Under the pieces are notes generated by a model that saw only the letters and a list, made by a program, of their open reading frames with translations, was not told where the DNA came from and made no database searches. 64,000 nucleotides of DNA, from assembly GCF_031456545.1 (NCBI RefSeq), contig NZ_JAVDUV010000002.1, positions 1,116,001 to 1,180,000 of the forward strand, read 5' to 3'. Shown piece by piece: positions 7,970 through 15,744 of this stretch. Made by a program: the position numbers and the translations under genes. This DNA is from Agromyces sp. 3263 (GTDB taxonomy: Bacteria; Actinomycetota; Actinomycetes; Actinomycetales; Microbacteriaceae). Position 1 is the stretch's first letter; each line of letters opens with the position of its first letter.

Positions 7970-8632
7970 GTGGAGCAGCGTGCAGAGCCGCGACGACGCG
8001 GGCGCCCACGAGGCGCGAACCGCGACGACACGAAGGCCCGGATCCTCGACGCCGCCGCCGCGGAGTTCGGCGAGCGCGGCTATGAGGGTGCGTCCATCCG
8101 CTCGATCGCGCGCCGCGCCGGGGTGGACCCGTCGCTCGTGCACCACTACTTCGAGGACAAGTCGGCGCTCGTCGTGGAGGTCGTCGCGGTGCCGCTGCGC
8201 CCCGACCGCCTCGTGCAGGGCGCGCTCGACGGTCCGCTCGAGGAGCTCGGGGCCAGGCTCGTGCGCACGGTGCTCATCGCGTGGGACAACCCCGCGGTGC
8301 GTCCCGCGGCGACCGCGGCCATGCGCTCGGCGATCGGGCACGGCCCGGTCGCGCGCATGCTCCGGGAGTTCCTGCGCCGGGAGATCATGCACCGGCTGGC
8401 GGGCCGCATCGCCGACGAGGCCGACGCCGAACTGCGGGCGCAACTGGCCGCCTCGCAGCTCGTGGGCGTCATCATGCTGCGCTACGTCCTTGCCTTCGAC
8501 CCGGTGGCGTCCATGAGCGATGACGAGATCGTGGCGCGCGTCGGTCCAGCCGTGCAGTGGCACCTCACCGGCACCGGTCCGATGCTTGACAGCGCCCCGG
8601 TGCGCGCGCACAATTCAGCACATGGTGAATAA
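7970..8632 (+). CDS. TetR/AcrR family transcriptional regulator of an ABC exporter
   Basis: The 220-residue protein begins with a basic RGRPRGANRDDTKARILDAAAAEF stretch. A canonical TetR helix-turn-helix follows (SIRSIARRAGVDPSLVHHYFEDKSALV, about residues 42-70), then the TetR_C-type ligand domain (PVARMLREFLRREIMHRLAGRIAD). It overlaps the downstream ABC ATPase start by 11 bases and is translationally coupled to it, so it probably controls that exporter in response to an exported small molecule. The leaderless GTG start is supported by the promoter at 7958. Confidence 0.9.
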   Translation: MEQRAEPRRRGRPRGANRDDTKARILDAAAAEFGERGYEGASIRSIARRAGVDPSLVHHYFEDKSALVVEVVAVPLRPDRLVQGALDGPLEELGARLVRTVLIAWDNPAVRPAATAAMRSAIGHGPVARMLREFLRREIMHRLAGRIADEADAELRAQLAASQLVGVIMLRYVLAFDPVASMSDDEIVARVGPAVQWHLTGTGPMLDSAPVRAHNSAHGE

Positions 8633-9395
8633 CGCGGATGCCGCGGCGCCGCCGGCCATCGTGGTCGACGACCTGCACGTGCGCCGCTCCCGCATCCCGG
8701 TCCTGCACGGCCTCTCGCTGACCGTGCCGAAGGGTCGCATCGTCGGCCTCCTCGGACCGAGCGGCAGCGGCAAGACCACCCTCATGCGCGCCATCGTCGG
8801 CGTGCAGGTGGTCGACTCGGGTCGCATCGCGGTGCTCGGCCTCCCGGCCGGCTCCCGGGAGCTCCGCACCCGCCTGGCCTACGTCACGCAGCAGGCGAGC
8901 GTGTACGACGACCTCACGGTGCGGCAGAACCTCGCCTACTTCCGCCGGATCCTCGGCGCACCGGCATCCGACATCGACGCCGTCATCGACCGCACCGACC
9001 TCGGCTCGGTGGCCGACCGCCTCGCCGGCGCGCTCTCGGGCGGCCAGCGCGGACGCGTGTCGCTCGCCGCCGCCCTCCTCGGCGCGCCCGAGGTGCTCGT
9101 GCTCGACGAGCCGACCGTCGGGCTCGACCCCGTGCTGCGCGTCGAGCTCTGGGACCTCTTCCACCGGCTCGCCGCCGACGGCGCCACCCTGCTCGTGTCG
9201 AGCCACGTGATGGACGAGGCCAAACGCTGCGACCGCCTGCTGCTCATGCGCGACGGCGCCCTGCTCGCCGACGACACCGTGCCCGGCGTGCTCGAGGCCA
9301 CCGGCACCGACGACATCGAGACGGCGTTCCTGCGGCTCATCGAGCGCGGCCAGCCCGACCTGCGACCCGAGTCCGGACGGGAGGCGGCACGATGA
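8622..9395 (+). CDS. ABC-2 type transporter ATP-binding protein
   Basis: This 257-residue cytoplasmic ATPase has Walker A GPSGSGKTTL (about residue 43), a Q-loop in YVTQQASVYDDLT, signature LSGGQRGR, Walker B VLVLDEPTVGLDP and a switch histidine in LLVSSHVMDEA. The VGLDP pattern is that of drug/antibiotic-type ABC-2 exporters. The ATG at 8622 lies inside the last codons of the TetR gene, and the stop overlaps the permease ATG (ATGA). It should form a 2+2 exporter with the next gene; the substrate is unknown. Confidence 0.94.
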   Translation: MVNNADAAAPPAIVVDDLHVRRSRIPVLHGLSLTVPKGRIVGLLGPSGSGKTTLMRAIVGVQVVDSGRIAVLGLPAGSRELRTRLAYVTQQASVYDDLTVRQNLAYFRRILGAPASDIDAVIDRTDLGSVADRLAGALSGGQRGRVSLAAALLGAPEVLVLDEPTVGLDPVLRVELWDLFHRLAADGATLLVSSHVMDEAKRCDRLLLMRDGALLADDTVPGVLEATGTDDIETAFLRLIERGQPDLRPESGREAAR

Positions 9396-10126
9396 ACCTC
9401 GCGCGCACGTTCGCGACCACCGGCCGGGTGCTCTCGCAGATCCGGCACGACCCCCGCACCATCGGCCTGCTCCTCGTGGTGCCGAGCCTGCTCATCGGCC
9501 TCGTCGCCTGGATGTTCACCGACACCGACACCTTCGCCTCGATCGGCCCGGCGATGCTGGCGCTCTTCCCGTTCATCGTGATGTTCCTCGTGACGAGCAT
9601 CGCGACCCTCCGCGAACGGCGCAGCGGAACGCTCGAGCGGCTGTTCTCGATGCCGCTCGGCAAGGGCGACTTCATCCTCGGCTATGCGCTCGCGTTCGGA
9701 TTCCTCGCGATCTTCCAGACCGCGATCGCGGTCTCGTTCGCGGTCTGGGTGTGCGGGCTCGAGATCGAGGGGTCACTGGTGCTGCTGTTCGCGGTCGCCA
9801 TCTGCGACGCCCTGCTCGGGACCGCCCTGGGCCTCCTCGCGAGCGCGTTCGCCCGCACCGAGTTCCAGGTGGTGCAGTTCCTGCCGGTCTTCGTCTTCCC
9901 GCAGGTGCTGCTCGGCGGCATCTTCCTGCCCACCGACCAACTGCCGGCGGGCCTCGAGGCGATCAGCGGATGGCTGCCGCTCACCTACGCCATCGACGCG
10001 CTAAACGCCGTCTCGACCGGCGACGAGGACACCGCGTGGATCATCTCGAAGCTCCTCGTCGTGATCGCGTGGATCGTCGGCTCGATCGTGCTGGGCTCGG
10101 TCACGCTGCGTCGGCGGACTCCGTAG
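9392..10126 (+). CDS. ABC-2 type transporter permease
   Basis: The 244-residue protein has six predicted transmembrane helices. The ABC-2 signature region runs LRERRSGTLERLFSMPLGKGDFILGYALAF and FPQVLLGGIFLPTDQLPAGLEAISGWLPLTYAIDAL. It partners the preceding ATPase (4-base ATGA overlap). Its last 26 bases overlap, in antisense, the end of the convergent FAD oxidase gene, so transcription of either operon could affect the other's 3' end. Confidence 0.92.
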   Translation: MNLARTFATTGRVLSQIRHDPRTIGLLLVVPSLLIGLVAWMFTDTDTFASIGPAMLALFPFIVMFLVTSIATLRERRSGTLERLFSMPLGKGDFILGYALAFGFLAIFQTAIAVSFAVWVCGLEIEGSLVLLFAVAICDALLGTALGLLASAFARTEFQVVQFLPVFVFPQVLLGGIFLPTDQLPAGLEAISGWLPLTYAIDALNAVSTGDEDTAWIISKLLVVIAWIVGSIVLGSVTLRRRTP

Positions 10127-11468
10127 CCGGGGCATCCGTCACGGGGGTCGCCGTCGGGCCGCCGAGCACGCGATCGAGGTAGGCGTTCGCGAAGCGGCGC
10201 TCGGGGTCGAGCTCGTCGCGCACCCGCAGGAAGTCGTCGAACCGCGGGTACACGTCGCGCAGCGTCTCACTGGTCTGCGTGTGCATCTTGCCCCAGTGCG
10301 GGCGACCCCCGAGTCCGCGCATGATCTCCTCCACGGCGGCGAAGTACTCCCGCGGGTCCTCGCGGTAGTAGCGGTGCACCGCGATGTAGCCGGTGTCCCG
10401 GCCGTGCGCCGTCGAGAGCCAGTTGTCGTCGGATGCCGCGGCGCGCACCTCGATCGGGAAGGTGATGTTCCACCCCTTCCGCTCGATGAGCGCCCGCACC
10501 TCGCGCACCGCATCCGGCACGGCCTCGAGCGGGATGGCGTACTCCATCTCGCGGAATCGCACCCGGCGCGCACTGGTGAACACCGACGGCGAGAAGTCGG
10601 TGAAGTCGCGGTTGCCGCTCAGCTTGTCGGTGAGCCAGGCGAGGTGCGGAGTGAGACGAGGTGCGACCGTCAGGGCGCGGCAGGCGGCCCCGAACAGTCC
10701 ATTGGCGACGAGCTCGTCGTCCACCCAGCGCGAGACCGGCCCGAGGGGCTTGCGAGGCGCGTCGGCCGGCAGCCGGGTGTTCGTCTTCGTCAGGGCGGTG
10801 TCGGTGTGGGGGAACCAGTAGAACTCGAAGTGGTCGTGCGCGCGCACTCGGTCGAGCCACTCGTCGACGACGAGCCCGAACGGCTCGGGGCGCTCGACGG
10901 CGTGGAGCACGAACCGGGGCACCAGCTGCAGCGTCACCTCGACGAGCACGCCGAGGGCGCCCAGGCCGACGCGCACGGCGGGCAGCAGCTCGGGTCGCTC
11001 GGTCTCGCTGACGGTGAGGAGCTCGCCGGTGCCGGTCACGAGCTTCGCCCCGACGATCTGCGTCGCGAGGCCGCCGAAGCCGAGCCCCGTGCCGTGCGTT
11101 CCGGTGGAGGTCGCGCCGGCGATGGTCTGCCGGTCGATGTCGCCCATGTTCGGCAGCGCGAGGCCGTACGGGGCGAGCAGGGCAGGCAGCTGGTGCAGTC
11201 GGGTGCCGGCGGCGAGCGTGACCCGGCCGGTCGCGACATCCGCGTCGATGACGCCCGTGAGGTCGCCGAGGTCGAGCTGCACGTCGGGGGCGACGGCGAT
11301 GCCGGTGAAGCTGTGGCCGGCGCCGACGGGCTTCACGCGCAGGCCGGATGCCGCGGCGGCGGCGACCGCCCGCTGCACCGCCCCGGCCGTGGCCGGCCGT
11401 TCCACCCGCACCGGGCGCACCGCCTCGGTGCGGCCCCAGTTGCGCCACAGGTCTCCGCTCGCCGTCAC
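10101..11468 (-). CDS. FAD-dependent sugar-lactone oxidase (D-arabinono-1,4-lactone oxidase family)
   Basis: The 455-residue protein has an N-terminal VAO-type FAD domain with RVKPVGAGHSFTGIAVAPDVQLDL, where the histidine of GAGHS is the usual covalent-flavin position. GATSTGTHGTGLGFGGLATQIV comes next. The C-terminal ALO domain ends with the family motif RPHWGKMHTQ near residue 390. Relatives oxidise aldono-lactones, xylitol or sorbitol. The GTG start overlaps the upstream PLP-enzyme stop (GTGA). It is the last gene of the operon TetR-MFS-PLP enzyme-oxidase and overlaps the convergent ABC permease gene by 26 bases. The exact substrate is not deducible. Confidence 0.88.
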   Translation of the reverse strand: MTASGDLWRNWGRTEAVRPVRVERPATAGAVQRAVAAAAASGLRVKPVGAGHSFTGIAVAPDVQLDLGDLTGVIDADVATGRVTLAAGTRLHQLPALLAPYGLALPNMGDIDRQTIAGATSTGTHGTGLGFGGLATQIVGAKLVTGTGELLTVSETERPELLPAVRVGLGALGVLVEVTLQLVPRFVLHAVERPEPFGLVVDEWLDRVRAHDHFEFYWFPHTDTALTKTNTRLPADAPRKPLGPVSRWVDDELVANGLFGAACRALTVAPRLTPHLAWLTDKLSGNRDFTDFSPSVFTSARRVRFREMEYAIPLEAVPDAVREVRALIERKGWNITFPIEVRAAASDDNWLSTAHGRDTGYIAVHRYYREDPREYFAAVEEIMRGLGGRPHWGKMHTQTSETLRDVYPRFDDFLRVRDELDPERRFANAYLDRVLGGPTATPVTDAPATESADAA

Positions 11469-12709
11469 AGGAACGCCTTCCCCTCGCCTCGGTAGGTGGG
11501 CACGGTGTCGACCACCGCGTCGCCGTCGACGACGGCGAACGCGTTCAGGTGCTCCGACAGCTCGCCCGACTTGGTGTGCCGGAACCAGACGCGATCGCCC
11601 GCACGCAGGCGCCCGGCCGCAGCGCCGGTGACGGGCGTCTGGACTTCACCGGCCGACTCGCGCGGCACCATCGCGAGCCCCTCGGGCCAGACGATGCGCG
11701 GCACCCGGTCGGGCCCGGGCGGGCCCGACGCGATCCAGCCGCCGCCGAGGATCGTGGCGTGGGCCGGGCTCGGCGAGCGCACGACGTCGAGGGCGAACGC
11801 CGCCGCGGGTGCGGGGGTGAAGTGCGCGTAGCCGTCGAACAGGTGCCCGCCGAAGAGGCCGGAGCCCGCGGCGATCTCGGTGATCGAGGCATCCGCCGCC
11901 GTCGCCTCGAGCGAGCCGGTGCCGCCGCCGTTCACGAACTCGAGGTCGGCGTGTCGGCGCACCGCGGCGACCGCACGGGCGCGGCGCTCGAGCAGCTCGG
12001 GCAGCGAACGCGACTGCATCCAGCGATTCACCGCTCCGTCGACCGGGCGCCCCGCCGGGCGGTTCACGACGCCGGCGATCTGGGCCTCGTACGACATCAT
12101 GCCGACGAGCCGGAAGCCGGGCCGTCGCACGATGTAGGCGGCCAGCGCGCCCGCGTCGGCCGGGTCGTGCACGGGCGACCGGCGCACGCCGAGGTGGCCG
12201 AGCACCGGGGCGTGCCACGACGCGTCGAGCTCGAGGCAGACGCGGATCTCCTCGCGCTGCGACGGCGGCAGCACGGCGTCGATGAGGTCGAGCTGCTCGG
12301 GCGAGTCGACCATGAGGGTGACGCGGCTCGCGAGGTCGGCGTCGCCGGCGAGGCGGCGGATGCTGCCGCGCTCCGCCGTGGGATAGCCGACGACGAGGTC
12401 GTCGACCGTGTCGGCGAGCCACAGCGCCTCGGCGAGCGTGTAGGCGAGCACCCCCCGGTAGCCGGGCTGGCGCAGCAGCGCCTCGATGACGCTGCGCACG
12501 CGCACGGACTTCGACGCGATGCGGATCGGCGTGCCGTGCGCGCGGCGCAGCATGTCGTGCGCGTTGTGGCGCAGCGCCCCGAGGTGGAGGGCGCCGACCG
12601 GGGCGTCGAGCCCGGCCGTGGCGGCGCTGAGGGCGGGCCAGTGGCGTTCGGGCGAACGCCAGGGCGCGGCATCCGTGCCCGTGGTCGTCATGGCGAGGTC
12701 GAGGGTCAT
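11465..12709 (-). CDS. Fold-III PLP amino acid deaminase/aldolase-like protein
   Basis: The 414-residue protein resembles the D-threonine aldolase / D-serine dehydratase branch of the alanine-racemase fold. The PLP lysine is expected in PIRIASKSVRVRSV (about residue 67). The barrel continues through YPTAERGSIRRL, VCLELDASWHAPVLGHLGVRRSP and EFVNGGGTGSLEATAADASITEIAAGSGLFGG. The C-terminal beta domain has the WFRHTKSGELSEHLN block that in relatives carries metal ligands (HxK..C-like). It probably acts on a beta-hydroxy amino acid. Its start overlaps the MFS stop (TGATG) and its stop overlaps the oxidase start, so all three are co-translated. Confidence 0.83.
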   Translation of the reverse strand: MTLDLAMTTTGTDAAPWRSPERHWPALSAATAGLDAPVGALHLGALRHNAHDMLRRAHGTPIRIASKSVRVRSVIEALLRQPGYRGVLAYTLAEALWLADTVDDLVVGYPTAERGSIRRLAGDADLASRVTLMVDSPEQLDLIDAVLPPSQREEIRVCLELDASWHAPVLGHLGVRRSPVHDPADAGALAAYIVRRPGFRLVGMMSYEAQIAGVVNRPAGRPVDGAVNRWMQSRSLPELLERRARAVAAVRRHADLEFVNGGGTGSLEATAADASITEIAAGSGLFGGHLFDGYAHFTPAPAAAFALDVVRSPSPAHATILGGGWIASGPPGPDRVPRIVWPEGLAMVPRESAGEVQTPVTGAAAGRLRAGDRVWFRHTKSGELSEHLNAFAVVDGDAVVDTVPTYRGEGKAFL

Positions 12710-14007
12710 CAGCGCACGCTCCTGACGCGCGAGACCGCGAGTGCCCCGGCGAACGCGAAGATCGCGCCGAGCACGAAGACGAGCACGAAGGAGCCGGTGG
12801 CGACCACGGCCGCGGCGCCGATGAGCGGCCCGACGGCCTGCGGCACCGCCGTGGCGATGTTCATGATGCCGAGGTCCTTGCCGCGCGAGGCGGCGTCGGG
12901 CAGCACCTGGGTGGCGAGAGCCTGGTCGACCGAGAGGAAGCAGCCGTATCCGAGCCCGAGGATGCCGGCGGCGACCATCGCGACCGTGAGGTCGGGGAAG
13001 CAGGCGAGGAGCAGCGCCGCGACGCCCTGGAGCCCCGAGGCGAGGAACACGAACGCCTTGCGGCGGCCCAGGCGGTCGGAGAGGCGCCCCAGCAGCAGCG
13101 ACGCGAGGATCACGAACACCATGTAGATGAGCGTGAGCACGATGAGGTCGTCCTCGGCGTGCGGATCGTCGAGCTGGAACATCAGGAAGTACAGCAGGAG
13201 GCTCGTGCCGAGCGCGTTGCCGACCGACACGAGCACGCGGCTGAGCAGGGTCCAGCCGAAGTCGGGGTACTTGCGAGGGCTGATCCAGAACCCGGCGAGG
13301 ATGCCCTTCGCGGTGACCCGCCGACGCTCCGCAGCCGCGAGCGGCTGGTCGTGGCGGAACAGGAACGGCACCGCGAGCACGAGGAGGATCACCGCGAGCA
13401 GGAGGTAGCCCAGGGACTGGTCGGTGACGAGCTCGGTCACGAGCAGGAGGCCGACGATGATGCCCACCGCCTGCGGCGCCGACATCCAGCCGGACACGAA
13501 CCCGCGCTGGTTCACCGGCACCTGGTCGGAGATGGTCGCCGTCAGCGCGGCCGTCATGATGCAGAAGCCGACGGATGCCGCGACCCACGCAGCCCCGATC
13601 GCCCAGATCTCGGTCTGCAGCCCGAGCGCGACGAGCGACAGCGCGAAGACGAGGGCGCCGACGACGATCCACGGGCGGCGGCGCCCGAACCGCGACGTGG
13701 TGCGGTCGGAGAGCGCGCCCGTGAGGGGGTACGCGATGATCGTGGCGACCGCCGCGACGCCCGAGATCGTGCCGAAGGCCACCACGCTGTCCACCCAGTC
13801 CTCGGGGTGCAGCACCGCGTCGATCTGCGCGGGCAGCAGGAGCTGCACCGGGGTGAGTTGCGCCATCCAGACGCCGAGCCACACGGTCGCGAAGGCGCCG
13901 ATCCAGCCGGCCGAGACGCGGCGCACGGGTTCGGCGAGCGCGGCGAGCGGCTGCCGGTCGCTCGCGGGATGCCCCGGGGTGGGCGGGGCGGGGTCGAGGC
14001 TCGTCAT
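12709..14007 (-). CDS. MFS permease (GPH-like sugar/solute cation symporter)
   Basis: The 432-residue protein has about twelve transmembrane helices. It has the MFS loop motif GALSDRTTSRFGRRRPWIVVGAL between helices 2 and 3, echoed by GRLSDRLGRRKAFVF in the second half. RRRPWI is typical of the GPH/SLC45-like sugar carriers. It starts with ATG at 14007, overlapping the TetR stop by four bases (ATGA), and ends by overlapping the PLP-enzyme start. It probably imports the substrate metabolised by the two downstream enzymes, under control of the upstream TetR protein. Confidence 0.88.
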   Translation of the reverse strand: MTSLDPAPPTPGHPASDRQPLAALAEPVRRVSAGWIGAFATVWLGVWMAQLTPVQLLLPAQIDAVLHPEDWVDSVVAFGTISGVAAVATIIAYPLTGALSDRTTSRFGRRRPWIVVGALVFALSLVALGLQTEIWAIGAAWVAASVGFCIMTAALTATISDQVPVNQRGFVSGWMSAPQAVGIIVGLLLVTELVTDQSLGYLLLAVILLVLAVPFLFRHDQPLAAAERRRVTAKGILAGFWISPRKYPDFGWTLLSRVLVSVGNALGTSLLLYFLMFQLDDPHAEDDLIVLTLIYMVFVILASLLLGRLSDRLGRRKAFVFLASGLQGVAALLLACFPDLTVAMVAAGILGLGYGCFLSVDQALATQVLPDAASRGKDLGIMNIATAVPQAVGPLIGAAAVVATGSFVLVFVLGAIFAFAGALAVSRVRSVR

Positions 14008-14600
14008 CGGGGGTCGGCCATTCTCGAGAGGGCATCGGCGGCCGCACGTGCGACCGCCCGGGCGGCATCGTCGTCGCGATCGACGAGCCAGGTGAGGGTG
14101 AGTCCGTCGGTGAACGCCACGAGGACGCGCGCCACGTCGCGGACCGGCAGCCGCCAGTCGATCTCGGCGACGTCGGCCGCCAGCTCGAGGGAGCGCTCGG
14201 CGAGCTCGACGTACTTGGCGTACTGGGCGAGTGCGAGGGCGTTGCGCTCGGGCGACCGGAGCGCGTACTGCGTGAGCTCGAGCATCGCCTGCTCGTGCTC
14301 GGGATCGGCCTTGAGGTGCTCGAAGTAGCCGAGGATGCCCGATTCGAGCAACTCGGCGAGGCTCTGGCCGGGAACGAGGTCGGGGATGACCGCGAGCTGC
14401 TCCCGCGCGACCACGGTCGCGATGAGCTCGTCGATGAGCTCGTCGCGCGAGTCGAACGCATAGTGGAAGCTCGCGAGGCTCATGCCGGCCTCGGCCACGA
14501 TCGCGCGCGTCGTGGCCTGGGCGATGCCGCGACGCGACACCACGCGCAGGGCCGCCTCGATGAGCGCGGTGCGGCGCTCGGACGCGGGGATGCGGACCAC
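14004..14600 (-). CDS. TetR family repressor of the MFS-aldolase-oxidase operon
   Basis: The GTG start at 14600 has GAGGAG seven bases upstream. The 198-residue protein has an N-terminal helix-turn-helix (IAQATTRAIVAEAGMSLASFHYAFDSRDELI, about residues 25-55) of the BetI/AcrR type. An all-helical ligand domain ends in FTDGLTLTWLVDRDDDAARAVARAAADAL. A perfect 16-base palindrome, TGGGACGATCGTCCCA, lies 33-48 bases upstream of the start codon beside a CATACT -10 box. That is the expected operator for autorepression. It is first in a four-gene operon joined by 4-base (or 1-base) overlaps. Confidence 0.92.
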   Translation of the reverse strand: MVRIPASERRTALIEAALRVVSRRGIAQATTRAIVAEAGMSLASFHYAFDSRDELIDELIATVVAREQLAVIPDLVPGQSLAELLESGILGYFEHLKADPEHEQAMLELTQYALRSPERNALALAQYAKYVELAERSLELAADVAEIDWRLPVRDVARVLVAFTDGLTLTWLVDRDDDAARAVARAAADALSRMADPR

Positions 14601-14632
14601 GCGGCTCCTCTCGACTCCATCGCCGACTGAAG

Positions 14633-14648
14633 TGGGACGATCGTCCCA
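14633..14648. promoter_or_regulatory. Palindromic operator TGGGACGATCGTCCCA
   Basis: This is a perfect 16-base palindrome between the divergent TetR and Ppx/GppA genes. A further inverted pair CCGACTG/CAGTCGG partly overlaps it. On the minus strand CATACT lies just upstream of it, so a bound repressor would cover the start of transcription of the TetR-MFS operon. It is a typical TetR-family operator by size and symmetry. Confidence 0.75.
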
Positions 14649-14696
14649 GTCGGACCAGTATGCACGAAACCCGCCGACCGCGCACGCGCCAGCGGC

Positions 14697-14702
14697 TACG
14701 CT
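14697..14702 (+). promoter_or_regulatory. -10 box (TACGCT) of the Ppx/GppA gene
   Basis: TACGCT, six bases (CGCACC), then ATG at 14709, again a leaderless layout with no ribosome-binding site. Confidence 0.6.
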
Positions 14703-14708
14703 CGCACC

Positions 14709-15635
14709 ATGCGCCTCGGGGTTCTCGACGTCGGTTCCAACACCGTCCACCTGCTCGTCGTCGATGCACATCCCGGCGCCCGCCCCATCCCGACCGCGTC
14801 GCACAAGCAGGTGCTCCGGCTCATGCGCTACCTCGAAGCCGACGGCGCCATCAGCGACGAGGGCGTCCGCGCCATCCTCGAGGCGATCGGCAGCGCAGCG
14901 GATGCCGCGAAGGAGGCGGGCATCGACGAACTGCTCGCGTTCGCCACCTCCGCCATCCGCGAGGCGACGAACGGCGAGGAGGTGCTCGCCCTCGTCGCCC
15001 GGCGCACGGGCGTCGAACTGCAGGTGCTGTCGGGCGACGACGAGGCCCGGCTCACGTTCCTCGCCGTGCGGCGCTGGTACGGCTGGTCGGCCGAGCGGAT
15101 CCTGCTCTTCGACATCGGCGGCGGCTCGCTCGAGGTCGCGCAGGGCATCGACGAGATCCCGGATGTCGCGCACTCGCTCCCCCTCGGCGCCGGACGCTCG
15201 ACCATCGCGTTCCTGCCCGACGACCCGCCCTCGACCGAACAGGTCGCCGCGTTGCGCGCCCACGCCCGCGCGGTGCTCGCCGAGGCCGTGGGGTCCTTCC
15301 GTGCGCTCCCCGCGCCCGATCACGTCGTCGGCTCGTCGAAGACCATCCGCTCGCTCGCGCGGCTGGCCGGCAGCGTCGAGGACGGCGTCGGCTCCACCGA
15401 GCGCTCCGTGCTCACCCGTGAGGGCCTCGACGACTGGACCCCGAGGCTCGCGAAGATCCCCGCCGACGCGCGTCCCGCGCTGCCCGGCATCACCGCCGAC
15501 CGCACCTTCCAGATCGTCGCGGGCGCCGTCGTGCTCTCCGAGGCCATGCGCGCGTTCAAGGTCGACGAGCTCGAGGTGTCACCCTGGGCGCTCCGCGAGG
15601 GCCTCATCCTGCGGCGCCTCGACCGCCTGGGCTGA
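14709..15635 (+). CDS. Ppx/GppA family phosphatase (exopolyphosphatase-like)
   Basis: The 308-residue protein has the two lobes of the ASKHA fold. The phosphate-binding loops are [16 protein letters not shown] (residues 4-19) and [13 protein letters not shown] (about 136-148), and the catalytic region is [16 protein letters not shown]. It matches the short actinobacterial Ppx1/Ppx2 type without the C-terminal HD-like domain of E. coli Ppx. Such proteins hydrolyse polyphosphate or pppGpp. In many actinobacteria a ppx gene follows eno-ftsB-DUF501; here that slot holds a protease and ppx stands alone next to a TetR gene. Confidence 0.92.
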   Translation: MRLGVLDVGSNTVHLLVVDAHPGARPIPTASHKQVLRLMRYLEADGAISDEGVRAILEAIGSAADAAKEAGIDELLAFATSAIREATNGEEVLALVARRTGVELQVLSGDDEARLTFLAVRRWYGWSAERILLFDIGGGSLEVAQGIDEIPDVAHSLPLGAGRSTIAFLPDDPPSTEQVAALRAHARAVLAEAVGSFRALPAPDHVVGSSKTIRSLARLAGSVEDGVGSTERSVLTREGLDDWTPRLAKIPADARPALPGITADRTFQIVAGAVVLSEAMRAFKVDELEVSPWALREGLILRRLDRLG

Positions 15636-15744
15636 GGCGGCGCGGCGCCGCAGGGCGGAGTACGCGGCTGCGCGGGAGCCTCGGCGGTGACCGGTGCCCG
15701 CGGGCCCTTGCGGCCGTTGCGCCGGTCGGGCGGCGCGGGTCGCG

